IMG/VR virus record: IMGVR_UViG_3300046458_000056
Span: 1 to 21,749 of that record
DNA: 21,749 nt
Source: a virus
Reading direction: 5' to 3' (one strand)
Shown: positions 11,771-20,241 of the stretch, piece by piece
Layout of the letters: the number at the start of each line of letters is the position of its first letter
Position numbering within the stretch: position 1 is the first letter of the stretch
The notes under the pieces: generated by a model
The model's database searches: none
The model's input: only the letters and a program-made list of their open reading frames with translations
Told to the model about the DNA's origin: nothing
Program-made: the position numbers and the translations under genes

Positions 11771-12053
11771 CCCACTCGTACCAGCAGTGCTGACGCAGGC
11801 GACCTTCTGGCTCTGCCTGGTGTTGTTCGTTCGGCTGTTCACCTTCCGCCGTAATGGCGCACGGTTCCGTCGCAGTATGAGCGTGCTCGCCTGGTTGGTA
11901 ATGGCCAGTGCTGGATCGGTGCTGGTGTTCATCAGCAAAGGGTTGCTGGTCATGCAGGCACAGTCGGCGCCGCTGGTTGTGATCCTTGCTGTGTTCGTCG
12001 GCTCGGTGTGTCAGTCCTCCGGCAATCTGTCTCGCGTATGGAAGGTCGGCTGA
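11763..12053 (+). CDS. Putative phage holin family protein, second of two
   Basis: The 96-residue protein has three hydrophobic segments: TQATFWLCLVLFVRLF, SVLAWLVMASAGSVLVFIS and PLVVILAVFVGSV. This resembles the small three-helix phage holin family, and in a tandem pair one may be holin and the other antiholin. Two consecutive ATGs are available (11760, 11763); I chose the second since it is five bases from the GGAGG site, the first only two. It overlaps the previous gene by eight bases and ends TGATG against the HNH gene. Confidence 0.75.
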   Translation: MDNPLVPAVLTQATFWLCLVLFVRLFTFRRNGARFRRSMSVLAWLVMASAGSVLVFISKGLLVMQAQSAPLVVILAVFVGSVCQSSGNLSRVWKVG

Positions 12054-12418
12054 TGACCGGGCATGAGCGCACCAGTAGCGCCGCTCGAGGTTACGGCTAC
12101 CGATGGCAGCGGTCTCGTGATGCATTCCTGCGTCAGCATCCTCTGTGCTGCATGTGCTCGACGGAGCAGCGTCCGGTCGCGGCGATTATCGTCGACCACA
12201 AGACCGCGCCCAGGCTGAAGGATGCCAAGGCGAGTGGGGACTTCGAGCGGATAAAGGCTGCGTGGAAGCTTTTCTGGAACGAAGCCAACTGGCAGCCGCT
12301 GTGCAAGCTGTGCCACGACTCAACCAAGCAACGGCTGGAGAAGTCCGGGCGCATGGTTGGCTGTGCGGCAGATGGTAGACCGCTGGACCCGAACCATCAC
12401 TGGAACCGTGGCCGCTGA
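12053..12418 (+). CDS. HNH endonuclease next to terminase
   Basis: The 121-residue protein has a zinc-ribbon frame (C32-x2-C35 and C84-x2-C87) around an HNH core: Asp48-His49 in IIVDHKTAPR, Asn79 in NEANWQPLC and His88 in KLCHDSTK. HNH proteins encoded beside TerS/TerL in HK97-like phages help cut cos DNA during packaging. The ATG overlaps the previous stop (TGATG). The gap after it, before TerS, is the likely place of cos. Confidence 0.9.
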   Translation: MTGHERTSSAARGYGYRWQRSRDAFLRQHPLCCMCSTEQRPVAAIIVDHKTAPRLKDAKASGDFERIKAAWKLFWNEANWQPLCKLCHDSTKQRLEKSGRMVGCAADGRPLDPNHHWNRGR

Positions 12419-12430
12419 CCGTTCGTCGGG
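12416..12430 (+). repeat. 15-bp boundary repeat TGACCGTTCGTCGGG, copy 2
   Basis: Identical to 11142-11156 and again starting at the stop codon of the preceding gene, here HNH. The following bases differ. Confidence 0.65.
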
Positions 12431-12593
12431 ATTCGAGGGGCGAGGGTGCACCGAAATGGTGCGATTGAAAATCCCAATGGGTAGGGGGTATGAAAAAGTT
12501 TTTACCTATCCGTGACTAGACCGCCACTCGCCCTCCGTCCGCAAAATGCGGGAAAAATGGAGAGGGGGGGTATAGCGAAAATGAGGTGAAATC
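12431..12593. other. Candidate cos/packaging region between HNH and TerS
   Basis: This gene-free segment has strong strand asymmetry: GGTATGAAAAAG/TTTTTACC (12487-12506) forms an imperfect dyad, then CCGC/GCGG (12539-12551) sits inside CCTCC/GGAG arms, ending in a run of seven G. Position before TerS and next to an HNH gene is where HK97-like phages carry cos. No cut site can be chosen by eye. Confidence 0.4.
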
Positions 12594-13127
12594 ATGGCAG
12601 GAAACGGAAATTCCGGTCGTCCAGCGAAGCCGCCAGCATTGCACATTTTGCAGGGCAACCGCAGCAAGAAAAACTTCGAGGAGATGATCAACGAAATCAA
12701 GGCCCCGCCAGTGCCGGTAGCTGCGCCGCCAATGCCCAGCTTCCTCAACGACGAAGCGGTCCTCGAGTGGGAGCGCGTTGTGCCGGACCTGATCGCGCTC
12801 GGCCTGATCGCAACTCTGGACCTGATGGCGTTGGCCACGTATTGCCAGGCGTACGGTGACTGGCTGCGCTTTCAACGATTGATCGCGCAGAAGAACGCCG
12901 ACTCCGTTGATGGTCTGGGCGGCGACGTTCAGACCTTCAAGACCGGCGCCCAGCAGCTGCACGTCCTCCGGCAGCTGGCCAACGACGCCGAAAAACGTGC
13001 GAACGCCGCTGGCGCGCAGTTCGGGTTCTCACCCATGGCCCGCCGCAATCTGAAAACGGCCCCGGCGCCACAAGGTGAGCTTTTCCCGAATGAACAACGA
13101 GACGCCGCAAGCCGATACTTCACCTGA
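12594..13127 (+). CDS. Terminase small subunit, P27 family
   Basis: The 177-residue protein opens MAGNGNSGRPAKPPALHILQ followed by GNRSKKNF, the proline-rich N-terminus typical of P27-family small terminases, and has a central WERVVPDLIALGLIATLDL helix-turn-helix-like segment. TerS recognises the packaging site and guides TerL. A GAGGTG site lies seven bases upstream of the ATG. It overlaps TerL by 38 bases. The C-terminal GELFPNE motif is also common in the family. Confidence 0.92.
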   Translation: MAGNGNSGRPAKPPALHILQGNRSKKNFEEMINEIKAPPVPVAAPPMPSFLNDEAVLEWERVVPDLIALGLIATLDLMALATYCQAYGDWLRFQRLIAQKNADSVDGLGGDVQTFKTGAQQLHVLRQLANDAEKRANAAGAQFGFSPMARRNLKTAPAPQGELFPNEQRDAASRYFT

Positions 13128-14916
13128 TGATCGCGTGGCGGCATACGCTCATGCCGTCTTGGCTGGCAAGATCATCGCCGGTCCCGATGTTCGCAACGCA
13201 TGCAGGCGGCACCTGCAGGATCTGGAGCAAGGCCCCGAGCGCGGGTTGATCTGGGATCAGGACGCCGCTGATCGCGCCATCGGTTTCTTTGAGGACGTGC
13301 TGTGCCTCAACGGCGGCGACTATGAGGGGATGCCATTCCTTCTCGCACCTTGGCAGGCATTCGTGGTGGGCAGTCTGTTCGGCTGGATGACCGAAGACGG
13401 TTATCGCCGATTTCGCCTGGCGTACATCGAAACGGGCAAGGGGTCGGGAAAAAGCCCGCTGGTCGCGGGGATCGGGCTGTATGGGTTGGCGGCAGATGGC
13501 GAGAACCGCGCCGAAATCTACGCCGCCGCGACCAAACACGATCAGGCCATGGTGCTGTTCCGTGACGCTGTTTCGATGGTCAATATGTCGCCGCATATGG
13601 CGAGCCGCGTGGTGCAGTCGGGACGAAATGAGAAGGTCTGGAACCTGTTCTACCCGAACACTCATTCATTCTTCAAACCCATCAGCGCGGACGAAGGCCA
13701 GTCCGGCCCGCGTCCGCACATCGGCCTGCTGGATGAGCTGCACGAGCACAAGAACGCTACCACCGTGAACATGATGCGCGCCGGTACCAAGAACCGGCGC
13801 AAGGCAATGGTGGTGATGATCACCAACAGTGGCTCAGACAAGAAGACGGTCTGCGGCCAGTACCACGATCTGGGCGTGCGCATCTGCTCCGGGCAGGAGC
13901 GAGACGACAGCTTCTTCGCCTTCATCTGCTCACTGGATGATGGCGACGACCCGCTGAAGGATGAGAGCTGCTGGCCGAAGGTCAACCCGTCGCTGGACTT
14001 CATTGCGGAAGGGCAGAGCGACGGCATCCCTGGTCACAAGTACTTGCGTGAACAGGTGCAGTCGGCGCGTGGCCTGCCGGCGCAGGAGGCAGTGATCCGC
14101 CGTCTCAACTTCTGCCAGTGGACGCAGGCCGAGTCGCCGTGGATTTCGTGGGATGTCTGGAGCCAGGCGGAAGAGCGGGTGCGCATGCGCCTCCTCCGGG
14201 ATCGGCCTTGTGTCGGGGGGCTTGACCTGTCGAGCACCACCGACCTCACGTCGTTTGTGCTCCTGTTCTACCCCACGGCGGCGGATCCGCACTGGCGGCT
14301 GCTGCCGTACTTCTGGATACCGGACCATGACCTGGCTGAACGCGAGAAGCGTGACAAGGTGCCTTACGCACTCTGGATCAAGGAAGGCCATCTCGAAACC
14401 ACGCCGGGGCGGGCAATCAGCAAGCTGCACGTTTTGCGCCGCTTGCAGACGATCTGTGCGTACTTTGATGTCCGCAAGATGGCGTACGACCGCTGGCGGA
14501 TCGAAGACCTGAAGCAGCTGATGATCGAGCACGACATCGAGTTGCCGGAGATGGTGCCGTTCGGCCAGGGCTTCAAGGACATGGGCCCGGCGGTGGATGA
14601 GTTCGAGCGCCGCCTGCTTGGGCTGCCGACCCAACCGGATCAGGGCGAGGTCACTGACTTGAGCCCGGATGACTTCGAGGTGATCAGCGAAGTGCCCGAT
14701 GTCGAGACGCTACGGCACGACGGTAACCCGGTGATGACCTGGTGCGCCGGTAACGCGGTAATCGTTTGTGACCCGGCGAACAACCGTAAGGCCGACAAGG
14801 CGAAGGCTACCGGACGCATCGACGGCATCGTCGCCGGGCTGATGGCAACGGGTCTCAGCGGGACCGCCATCGAAGGCAGCGGCAAATCAATCTATGACGA
14901 AGGCGCAGGTATATGA
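13090..14916 (+). CDS. Terminase large subunit
   Basis: The 608-residue protein is the packaging motor. The ATPase domain has Walker A ETGKGSGKS (residues 114-122) and Walker B IGLLDE (211-216), then a VMITNSGS coupling segment. The nuclease domain opens with VGGLDLSSTTDLTSF, where the first Asp is a metal ligand, and ends with DGIVAGLMA. This matches the HK97-like/YmfN TerL family, and length is normal. I started at the ATG of 13090 with AGGTGAG upstream; a GTG at 13075 is an alternative. Confidence 0.96.
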   Translation: MNNETPQADTSPDDRVAAYAHAVLAGKIIAGPDVRNACRRHLQDLEQGPERGLIWDQDAADRAIGFFEDVLCLNGGDYEGMPFLLAPWQAFVVGSLFGWMTEDGYRRFRLAYIETGKGSGKSPLVAGIGLYGLAADGENRAEIYAAATKHDQAMVLFRDAVSMVNMSPHMASRVVQSGRNEKVWNLFYPNTHSFFKPISADEGQSGPRPHIGLLDELHEHKNATTVNMMRAGTKNRRKAMVVMITNSGSDKKTVCGQYHDLGVRICSGQERDDSFFAFICSLDDGDDPLKDESCWPKVNPSLDFIAEGQSDGIPGHKYLREQVQSARGLPAQEAVIRRLNFCQWTQAESPWISWDVWSQAEERVRMRLLRDRPCVGGLDLSSTTDLTSFVLLFYPTAADPHWRLLPYFWIPDHDLAEREKRDKVPYALWIKEGHLETTPGRAISKLHVLRRLQTICAYFDVRKMAYDRWRIEDLKQLMIEHDIELPEMVPFGQGFKDMGPAVDEFERRLLGLPTQPDQGEVTDLSPDDFEVISEVPDVETLRHDGNPVMTWCAGNAVIVCDPANNRKADKAKATGRIDGIVAGLMATGLSGTAIEGSGKSIYDEGAGI

Positions 14917-15098
14917 AACATCTTGAACTGTTGTCCTGGCTTGCCGGCCTGCTGGGCTTTGCCCTGTTGGTGGCCGGTGTCGCCCAGCTCAACGTACCGG
15001 CGGCTTTCATCGTTGCCGGGATCGCGCTGATCTTCTGGGCGTACTTGGCAGACAAGGCATCCGCCGTACCGGAGCGTGTGCATGAAGGGGGTGGCTGA
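14913..15098 (+). CDS. Small two-helix membrane protein between terminase and portal
   Basis: The 61-residue protein has two hydrophobic segments, LLSWLAGLLGFALLVAGVA and AAFIVAGIALIFWAYLA, and a short charged tail. The ATG overlaps the TerL stop (ATGA) and its stop overlaps the portal start (TGATG), so it belongs to the head operon by translation. I know no assigned function. A membrane protein here is odd among soluble head proteins; it could be a late membrane or exclusion factor, but this is a guess. Confidence 0.75.
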   Translation: MKHLELLSWLAGLLGFALLVAGVAQLNVPAAFIVAGIALIFWAYLADKASAVPERVHEGGG

Positions 15099-16372
15099 TG
15101 TTTCTGAGCAGACAGCGTGGCGTCGACGCAGGCTCTGTATCCGACCCGGGCGGGGGCTTCTGGCGTGGCCTGATCGGGTCAGGGCGCAACAGCTCCGGCG
15201 CGAAAGTAACCCATGAATCGGCAATGGCCGTGCCTATCATCCAAAACTGCGTCACGTTGCTGGCAGAGAGTATTGCGCAGTTGCCGCTGGAGCTTTACCG
15301 CCGTACTGGGAACGGCCAGCGCGATGCTGCCATCAACCACCCCCTTTACGACGTGCTGCGTTATCAGCCCAACGCATTTCAGACACCGTACGAGCATCGG
15401 GAAGGCAGCCAACTGGCTGCTGGCCTGCGTGGTAACAGCTACAGCTACATTGATCGACGCGAAGACGGGAACGTCGTCGGGCTTTGGCCGATTCACAACG
15501 ACAAAGTGCTCGTGCTCAAGGGCGGCGACATGATGCCGTATTACCAGGTCGGCTCGTTCCTGGATCGACTGCCGATGCGCCTGATTCATCACGTACGCTG
15601 GCAGTCCCACAATTTCTACGAGGGGCTGTCTCCGATCATGCTGCACGCGGAAGCGGTTGGCCTTGCCCAGGCGGTGCGGCAGTACACAGGCAAATCGTTT
15701 GCCAACGGCGTGAGCGTGTCGGGTGTCATCGAGCGGCCTCGCGAGGCACCAGCGATCAAGGATCAGGGCTCGATTGACCGTGTCCTTGACCAATGGGGCA
15801 ACAAGTTCGGCGGCATGGACAACGCGAAGAAGGTCGCGATGCTGCAGGAGGGCATGACGTTCAAGCCTGTCTCCATGACCAACGTTGACGCCGAGATCGT
15901 GGACATCTTGAAGCTTTCCGGCGTGGACTGTGCCCGGATCTACAAGATCCCGCTGCCCATGGTCAACGACCTGGACAAGGCCAACTACAACACCATCGAG
16001 CAGCTGCTGATTCAGTTCGTTGTCTTCGGCCTGCTGCCCTGGGTCAAGCGACATGAGCAGTCGATGATGCGCGATTTCCTGCTCCCGCAGGATCGGCGCG
16101 ACTACTTCATCGAATTCAATCTTGCCGGCCTGCTGCGCGGTGACCAGAAGAGTCGCTACGAAGCCTATGCCATTGGCCGCCAGTGGGGCTGGCTGTCGGT
16201 CAATGACATCAGACGCTTGGAAAACATGCCGCCGGTGCCGGGTGGTGACATCTACCTGCAGCCGCTGAACATGGTCGACGCGGGCAAGGGAATGTCCGAT
16301 CTCAAAGATCCGAAAGTGCGGGCGCAGCTGGAGCTGCAACAGCGCGAAATCGAAAGGATGCTTGCACAATGA
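15098..16372 (+). CDS. Portal protein, HK97 family
   Basis: The 424-residue protein has the family signature near the N-terminus: SAMAVPIIQNCVTLLAESIAQLPLEL, then YDVLRYQPNAFQT, followed by GNSYSYIDR and a C-terminal RRLENMPPVPGGD segment. It forms the dodecameric ring through which DNA enters the head. Length fits. A GGGGGTGG site precedes the ATG. The stop overlaps the protease start (ATGA). Confidence 0.95.
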   Translation: MFLSRQRGVDAGSVSDPGGGFWRGLIGSGRNSSGAKVTHESAMAVPIIQNCVTLLAESIAQLPLELYRRTGNGQRDAAINHPLYDVLRYQPNAFQTPYEHREGSQLAAGLRGNSYSYIDRREDGNVVGLWPIHNDKVLVLKGGDMMPYYQVGSFLDRLPMRLIHHVRWQSHNFYEGLSPIMLHAEAVGLAQAVRQYTGKSFANGVSVSGVIERPREAPAIKDQGSIDRVLDQWGNKFGGMDNAKKVAMLQEGMTFKPVSMTNVDAEIVDILKLSGVDCARIYKIPLPMVNDLDKANYNTIEQLLIQFVVFGLLPWVKRHEQSMMRDFLLPQDRRDYFIEFNLAGLLRGDQKSRYEAYAIGRQWGWLSVNDIRRLENMPPVPGGDIYLQPLNMVDAGKGMSDLKDPKVRAQLELQQREIERMLAQ

Positions 16373-17316
16373 AACACTACATCCGAGCGTCTGGCTTGCT
16401 GTTCAACCAGCCGCTGCTGTTGACGCCCGACATGCTCAGTCTGGGCGTCCGCTGGGCGAATCAGGCCATGAACCTGAACATTATCAACCTGGCGCCAGGC
16501 GGAGCGAATTTAGGCTTCTACGACGACGAAGCCGAGGACCGGGCCCTTCTCGAAGCCGAACAGGAGCGCGCCGTTGTGCAAGCCACCGGCGTGCAGGTCC
16601 TGCCTGTGCACGGTTTTCTGGTTAGCCGCGGTGCCCACATCAACGCCTGCGAAACGATGACCAGCTACGAAGGGCTGCGGCAGCAGCTGCGTGCCGCCGT
16701 CGCCGATCCCATGGTTGAGCGCATCGTGCTCGACATCGATACGCCCGGTGGCTCAGCTGTGGGCGCGTTCGAGCTAGCGGCAGACATCCGGGCGATGTCG
16801 CTGATCAAACCCATCACCGGAATCGTCAACTTCATGGCCTACAGCGGTGGTTACTTGATCGGTGCGGCCTGCAGCGAGCTGGTGGTCAGCCAGACCAGTG
16901 GGGTGGGTTCGGTAGGCGTGATTGCCAGTCACATGGAGCGCTCCAAGCAACTAGAGAATGCAGGCATCAAGGTAACCACCGTGTACGCCGGCGCCCATAA
17001 GAACGACCTCAGTCCAAACGAACCGATCAGCGATCAGTCGTTGCAGGTACTGCAGAACATCGTGCAGGAGAGTTACGAGCTGTTTGTCAACTCGGTCGCT
17101 CAATACCGTGGCATGAGCATCGAGGCGGTCCGGGCAACCGAAGCCGGTCTGTATCGCGGCCAGGCCGGCATCGCCGTTGGCTTCGCGGATCGTCTGCAAA
17201 ACCCGCAGGACGCCGTTGATGATCTGGCCCGTGCCGTGGCGCAGAGCCGAATGCAGCGGCAAAGCAGCCGAGTCAGCCTGCGAGCTTCGGCAATCAACAT
17301 TCAAGCAACACTCTGA
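16369..17316 (+). CDS. S49-family prohead maturation protease
   Basis: The 315-residue protein resembles single-domain SppA/SohB-like S49 peptidases used for capsid maturation. DIDTPGGSAVG (residues 122-132) forms the oxyanion strand, Ser159 in FMAYSGGYLIG is the likely nucleophile, and Lys193 in HMERSKQLE the likely base. It would trim the N-terminal delta region of the capsid protein encoded next. AAAGGA lies upstream of the ATG. A terminator-like hairpin follows the gene. Confidence 0.92.
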   Translation: MKHYIRASGLLFNQPLLLTPDMLSLGVRWANQAMNLNIINLAPGGANLGFYDDEAEDRALLEAEQERAVVQATGVQVLPVHGFLVSRGAHINACETMTSYEGLRQQLRAAVADPMVERIVLDIDTPGGSAVGAFELAADIRAMSLIKPITGIVNFMAYSGGYLIGAACSELVVSQTSGVGSVGVIASHMERSKQLENAGIKVTTVYAGAHKNDLSPNEPISDQSLQVLQNIVQESYELFVNSVAQYRGMSIEAVRATEAGLYRGQAGIAVGFADRLQNPQDAVDDLARAVAQSRMQRQSSRVSLRASAINIQATL

Positions 17317-17339
17317 CCGCGTTCGCGGCAGTGATCCAC

Positions 17340-17362
17340 AACCCGCTCCGGCGGGTTTTTTT
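17340..17362 (+). terminator. Terminator-like hairpin before the capsid gene
   Basis: Stem AACCCGC/GCGGGTT with loop TCCG is followed by seven T. It has every mark of an intrinsic terminator yet lies inside the head operon, 16 bases before the capsid start codon. Its CGCTCCGGCG core is shared with the terminator at 11345. Confidence 0.75.
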
Positions 17363-17378
17363 ATGCCCAGGAGGCACT

Positions 17379-18692
17379 ATGTCCCTTGTTACTCAACTGC
17401 GAAGCGAACGCGCCACGCTGAATGCGTCGATTCAGGCGCTGGCCAAGATCGAGGCCGATGGTGGCTCCCTGGCTGCAGAGCAGCTCACTCAATTCGGCGA
17501 GCTGGAAGCACAGTTCAAAGCGCTGAGCGAGAAGCTGGCTCGTGCGGAAACGGCAGAGCGTCTGGCGGCATCTACCGCCAAGCCGTTGAACGAAGACCCG
17601 CAGGCCGTCAACAACCCGACCGGTCATATCTCTGGCCCGTTCAACGAAGCTACCAAGCCGGGCGTGGCCATGGCGCAGATGGTGCGCTTGCTGGTCCAGG
17701 CGCAGGGCAATCAGCATGCCGCTGCCGAGATGGCGAAGACCGGCGGCTACGGCGCTGACGTACACATGGCATTGTCGACCGTGACACCAGGCGCCGGCGG
17801 TGTACTGGTCCCGGAAAACTTCAGTACCAGCGTGATCGAATCGCTGCGGCCAAAGTCGGTGGTGCGCAGCATGGGGGCGGTCAGCCTGCCGCTGAACAAC
17901 GGCAATCTGACGATGCCGCGAGTGCTCGGTAACACGCAGGTCACTTATATCGGTACCGAGCAAGACATCGCGGTCACAGATATGCAGTTCGGCGATCTGA
18001 AGCTGTCGTCGAAAAAGGCGGCGGCTATCGTGCCGATCTCCAATGACCTGCTGGCCTACGCGGGTGTTAGCCCACGCATCGATGCCCAGGTAAGCAATGA
18101 TCTGGCAACCAGCATGGGCCTGTCGGAAGATCTGCATTTCATCCGCAGCGCTGGCAGCGCGACCCTGCCGAAAGGCCTGCGCTACTGGGCACCTGCAGGA
18201 AACGTTTTGCCGGCGCCTGCCGGTGAAACCCTGCAGATCGTTGATCGCTACCTGGGCGGCATGATGCTGCGACTGGAAGCGTCCAACGTCGATCTGACGC
18301 AATGCGGCTGGCTCCTGGCGCCTCGCGTCCTTCGCTGGCTGCAATCGCTGCGCGATGGCAACGGCAACAAGGCGTATCCGGAAATCGATCTGGGCCTGCT
18401 CAAGGGCTACAAGTTCGCGCTCACCACGCAGATCCCGGTAAACCTCGGCGCTGGCGGCAACGAGTCGGAAATCTACTTCGTGAACTTCGCCGATTGCTAC
18501 ATCGGTGAGGACACCAATCTGGCAATCGCGATCAGTACTGAGGCGTCCTACAAGGACGGCAACGGCGACACCGTCAGCGCCTTCCAGCGCGATCAGACCC
18601 TGATCCGCGTTATCAGCAAGCACGACTTTGGCCCCCGCCATGTCGAGTCGGTATCGGTCGGTACCGGCATTACCTGGGGCTTCGGCATGTAA
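17379..18692 (+). CDS. Major capsid protein, HK97 fold
   Basis: The 437-residue protein has an N-terminal coiled-coil delta domain (about residues 1-65, Glu/Ala/Leu-rich) that acts as scaffold, then a linker and the capsid core beginning near STVTPGAGGVLVPENFS. This order is typical of HK97-type capsids cleaved by the upstream protease. Internal segments such as VVRSMGAVSLPLNNGNLTMPR and KAAAIVPISNDLL are standard for the family. AGGAGG lies four bases before the ATG at 17379. An in-frame opening to 17331 crosses the terminator and is not used. Confidence 0.96.
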   Translation: MSLVTQLRSERATLNASIQALAKIEADGGSLAAEQLTQFGELEAQFKALSEKLARAETAERLAASTAKPLNEDPQAVNNPTGHISGPFNEATKPGVAMAQMVRLLVQAQGNQHAAAEMAKTGGYGADVHMALSTVTPGAGGVLVPENFSTSVIESLRPKSVVRSMGAVSLPLNNGNLTMPRVLGNTQVTYIGTEQDIAVTDMQFGDLKLSSKKAAAIVPISNDLLAYAGVSPRIDAQVSNDLATSMGLSEDLHFIRSAGSATLPKGLRYWAPAGNVLPAPAGETLQIVDRYLGGMMLRLEASNVDLTQCGWLLAPRVLRWLQSLRDGNGNKAYPEIDLGLLKGYKFALTTQIPVNLGAGGNESEIYFVNFADCYIGEDTNLAIAISTEASYKDGNGDTVSAFQRDQTLIRVISKHDFGPRHVESVSVGTGITWGFGM

Positions 18693-18752
18693 GTCAGCCG
18701 GCCCTGCGCTTTTAGCGGGGCCATCACCATCGTCTGAACCGAGGTACTGAAC

Positions 18753-19178
18753 ATGAGCACGACTGTAGCTGTGCGCTTCACGAAGGCGTGGCGCACCTAT
18801 TTCCCCGGAGACGTGGCCGGGTTCGACAAGGAAATCGCGGATGCGCTGGTGGGCGGTGGTGTGGCTTCGGCCTACACCGGCAAGCCTGCCGCCGCGCAGG
18901 TCGACAAGACCGCGCAGACTGCACCCGCGCAGAAACCTAACAACGGCAAGCCGGGCAACAACAAGCGTGGCGGTGCCAGCAAGCCGGAAACCACCACGCC
19001 CGGCACTGGTTCGTTGCTGTCCGAGGCGCCTGCAGGTTCGCTGGTGGTTGCTGAATCGGAGTCCGACGAGGACTCCCCGACGAATCTCGAAGGCGGTGCC
19101 GAAGGTGACGACAACTCAGGTGCGGAGGCCGGCGCTGGTGGCGGCGACGGTGCTGATGACGACGACGAGAAGCCTTAA
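18753..19178 (+). CDS. Acidic head-associated protein of unknown function
   Basis: The 141-residue protein has a conserved-looking N-terminus (VRFTKAWRTYFPGDVAGFDKEIADALV) followed by a Lys/Ala/Pro linker and a long Asp/Glu/Gly tail ending DDDDEKP. I recall similar short proteins after the capsid gene in other phages. A GAGGT site precedes the ATG. The low-complexity tail suggests flexibility, perhaps a decoration or assembly role, but nothing more can be said. Confidence 0.8.
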   Translation: MSTTVAVRFTKAWRTYFPGDVAGFDKEIADALVGGGVASAYTGKPAAAQVDKTAQTAPAQKPNNGKPGNNKRGGASKPETTTPGTGSLLSEAPAGSLVVAESESDEDSPTNLEGGAEGDDNSGAEAGAGGGDGADDDDEKP

Positions 19179-19180
19179 CC

Positions 19181-19732
19181 ATGGCGCGCCGAATCGCTTA
19201 CATCGGCGAACCAGTGCTGACGCTGGAGCAGGTGGCGTATCAGTGCCGGCTTGAGCCGGAGGACACGGTGCCGGAGTTGATCGAGCAGATCATCATTCCC
19301 GGCGTTACTGCGCAGGCCGAAGAGCGCACCGGCGCCGGTATTCGCCTGGCCGAGTACGAAGAGGAATGGCCAGCACACTATCCGTCCGGTCACTCGCTCG
19401 ACATTGGCCAGGCCAGGACCGTCGTCGCCATCAGCCAGATCTTGGCCGATGGCAGCGAGCAGGAGCTTGCGGTGGCGTATTACCTGCGCAATCGCGGCAA
19501 AGAAAGCTTCCTGTTCTTCCCGGACGGTCGGCCGGGTGGCGAGCTGCTGATCCGCTACCAGGCCGGTACCGATCTCGACGTGGTCCCGTCGGTGCGCACC
19601 TGGTTGCTGATGCAGGCTGCCACTGCGCACGAGAACCGGGAGACGCTGGTGATCGGCACCATCCTGGCTGAATTGCCGGCGTCGATGCTCGACACCCTAT
19701 TGGCTCCGATCACCGTCCCGCCGAGGTTCTGA
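19181..19732 (+). CDS. Head-tail connector protein, gp6/phiE125 gp8-like
   Basis: The 183-residue protein starts with LTLEQVAYQCRLEP...ELIEQIIIPGVTAQAEERTG, the helical N-terminal pattern of the gp6-like connector family, and has a beta-rich middle (YYLRNRGKESFLFFPDGRP) seen in the phiE125 gp8 type. It forms a ring under the portal. The start lies two bases after the previous stop with a weak ribosome site, so coupling is likely. Confidence 0.85.
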   Translation: MARRIAYIGEPVLTLEQVAYQCRLEPEDTVPELIEQIIIPGVTAQAEERTGAGIRLAEYEEEWPAHYPSGHSLDIGQARTVVAISQILADGSEQELAVAYYLRNRGKESFLFFPDGRPGGELLIRYQAGTDLDVVPSVRTWLLMQAATAHENRETLVIGTILAELPASMLDTLLAPITVPPRF

Positions 19733-19733
19733 C

Positions 19734-20054
19734 ATGCGTGCAGGTCCGCTTGATCGTTGCTGCACCCTGCTGATGCCGGTGGGCGAAGCGCGCCCCGGAG
19801 GTGGTCGCGCCGAAGCCTGGGTGGCGGCAGGCAAGACCTGGGCAGAGATCACCATTCCTACCGGGCGCATTGAGGCCGTGGCCGGCCAGCTCACCGCCGT
19901 TGTCACGGCTGAGATTCGCGTTCGTTTCCGCAAGACCATCGTTGCGGGCATGCGGATCGTCAGTGGCGACACCACCTATCTGATCGAGGCAGCCCTGCCG
20001 GATGCCGGCAGGGTGATGCTGAGATTGCTCTGTTCGAACGTCATCAATCCGTAA
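19734..20054 (+). CDS. Head closure protein (head-tail joining)
   Basis: The 106-residue protein begins MRAGPLDRCCTLLMP, then WVAAGKTWAEITIPTGR and a beta-rich TAEIRVRFRKTIVAGMRIV stretch, matching the small phage head-tail joining family (SPP1 gp16/HK97 gp7-like) that plugs the connector. A GAGG site precedes the ATG, one base after the previous stop. Confidence 0.87.
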   Translation: MRAGPLDRCCTLLMPVGEARPGGGRAEAWVAAGKTWAEITIPTGRIEAVAGQLTAVVTAEIRVRFRKTIVAGMRIVSGDTTYLIEAALPDAGRVMLRLLCSNVINP

Positions 20055-20068
20055 CTGAGGGTTCCATC

Positions 20069-20239
20069 ATGAAAGTACGTGCCTTGGTCAGTATTTCTGG
20101 CCCTATGGGTAGCAAAGCCGCAGGCGAAGTGTTCACGCTCAATGCGGCGGACGCGAAAGACCTGTTGGATCGCAAGCTGGCTGAGATTATCGAAGACGTG
20201 CCTGCGAAACCCAATAAAGACGCCAAGGCTGAGGCCTGA
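20069..20239 (+). CDS. Small hypothetical head-tail region protein
   Basis: The 56-residue frame reads MKVRALVSISGPMGSKAAGE, then FTLNAADAKDLLDRKLAEII and a Lys/Ala tail. GAGG lies eight bases before the ATG, and it fills the gap between head closure and neck genes with correct spacing on both sides. Short proteins with a similar pattern (VxxxISGxxGxxxxGE, then a helix) are common at this place in siphophages. Function unknown. Confidence 0.8.
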   Translation: MKVRALVSISGPMGSKAAGEVFTLNAADAKDLLDRKLAEIIEDVPAKPNKDAKAEA

Positions 20240-20241
20240 TC

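Noticed and set aside
15179-16369. Long open frame of 396 codons on the minus strand opposite the portal gene.
   Set aside because: It is a shadow of a high-GC gene; the plus strand frame has clear portal signatures and a ribosome site.
17361-18641. Long open frame of 426 codons on the minus strand opposite the capsid gene.
   Set aside because: Same reason: the capsid frame is certain, and the antisense frame has no ribosome site or recognisable domain.
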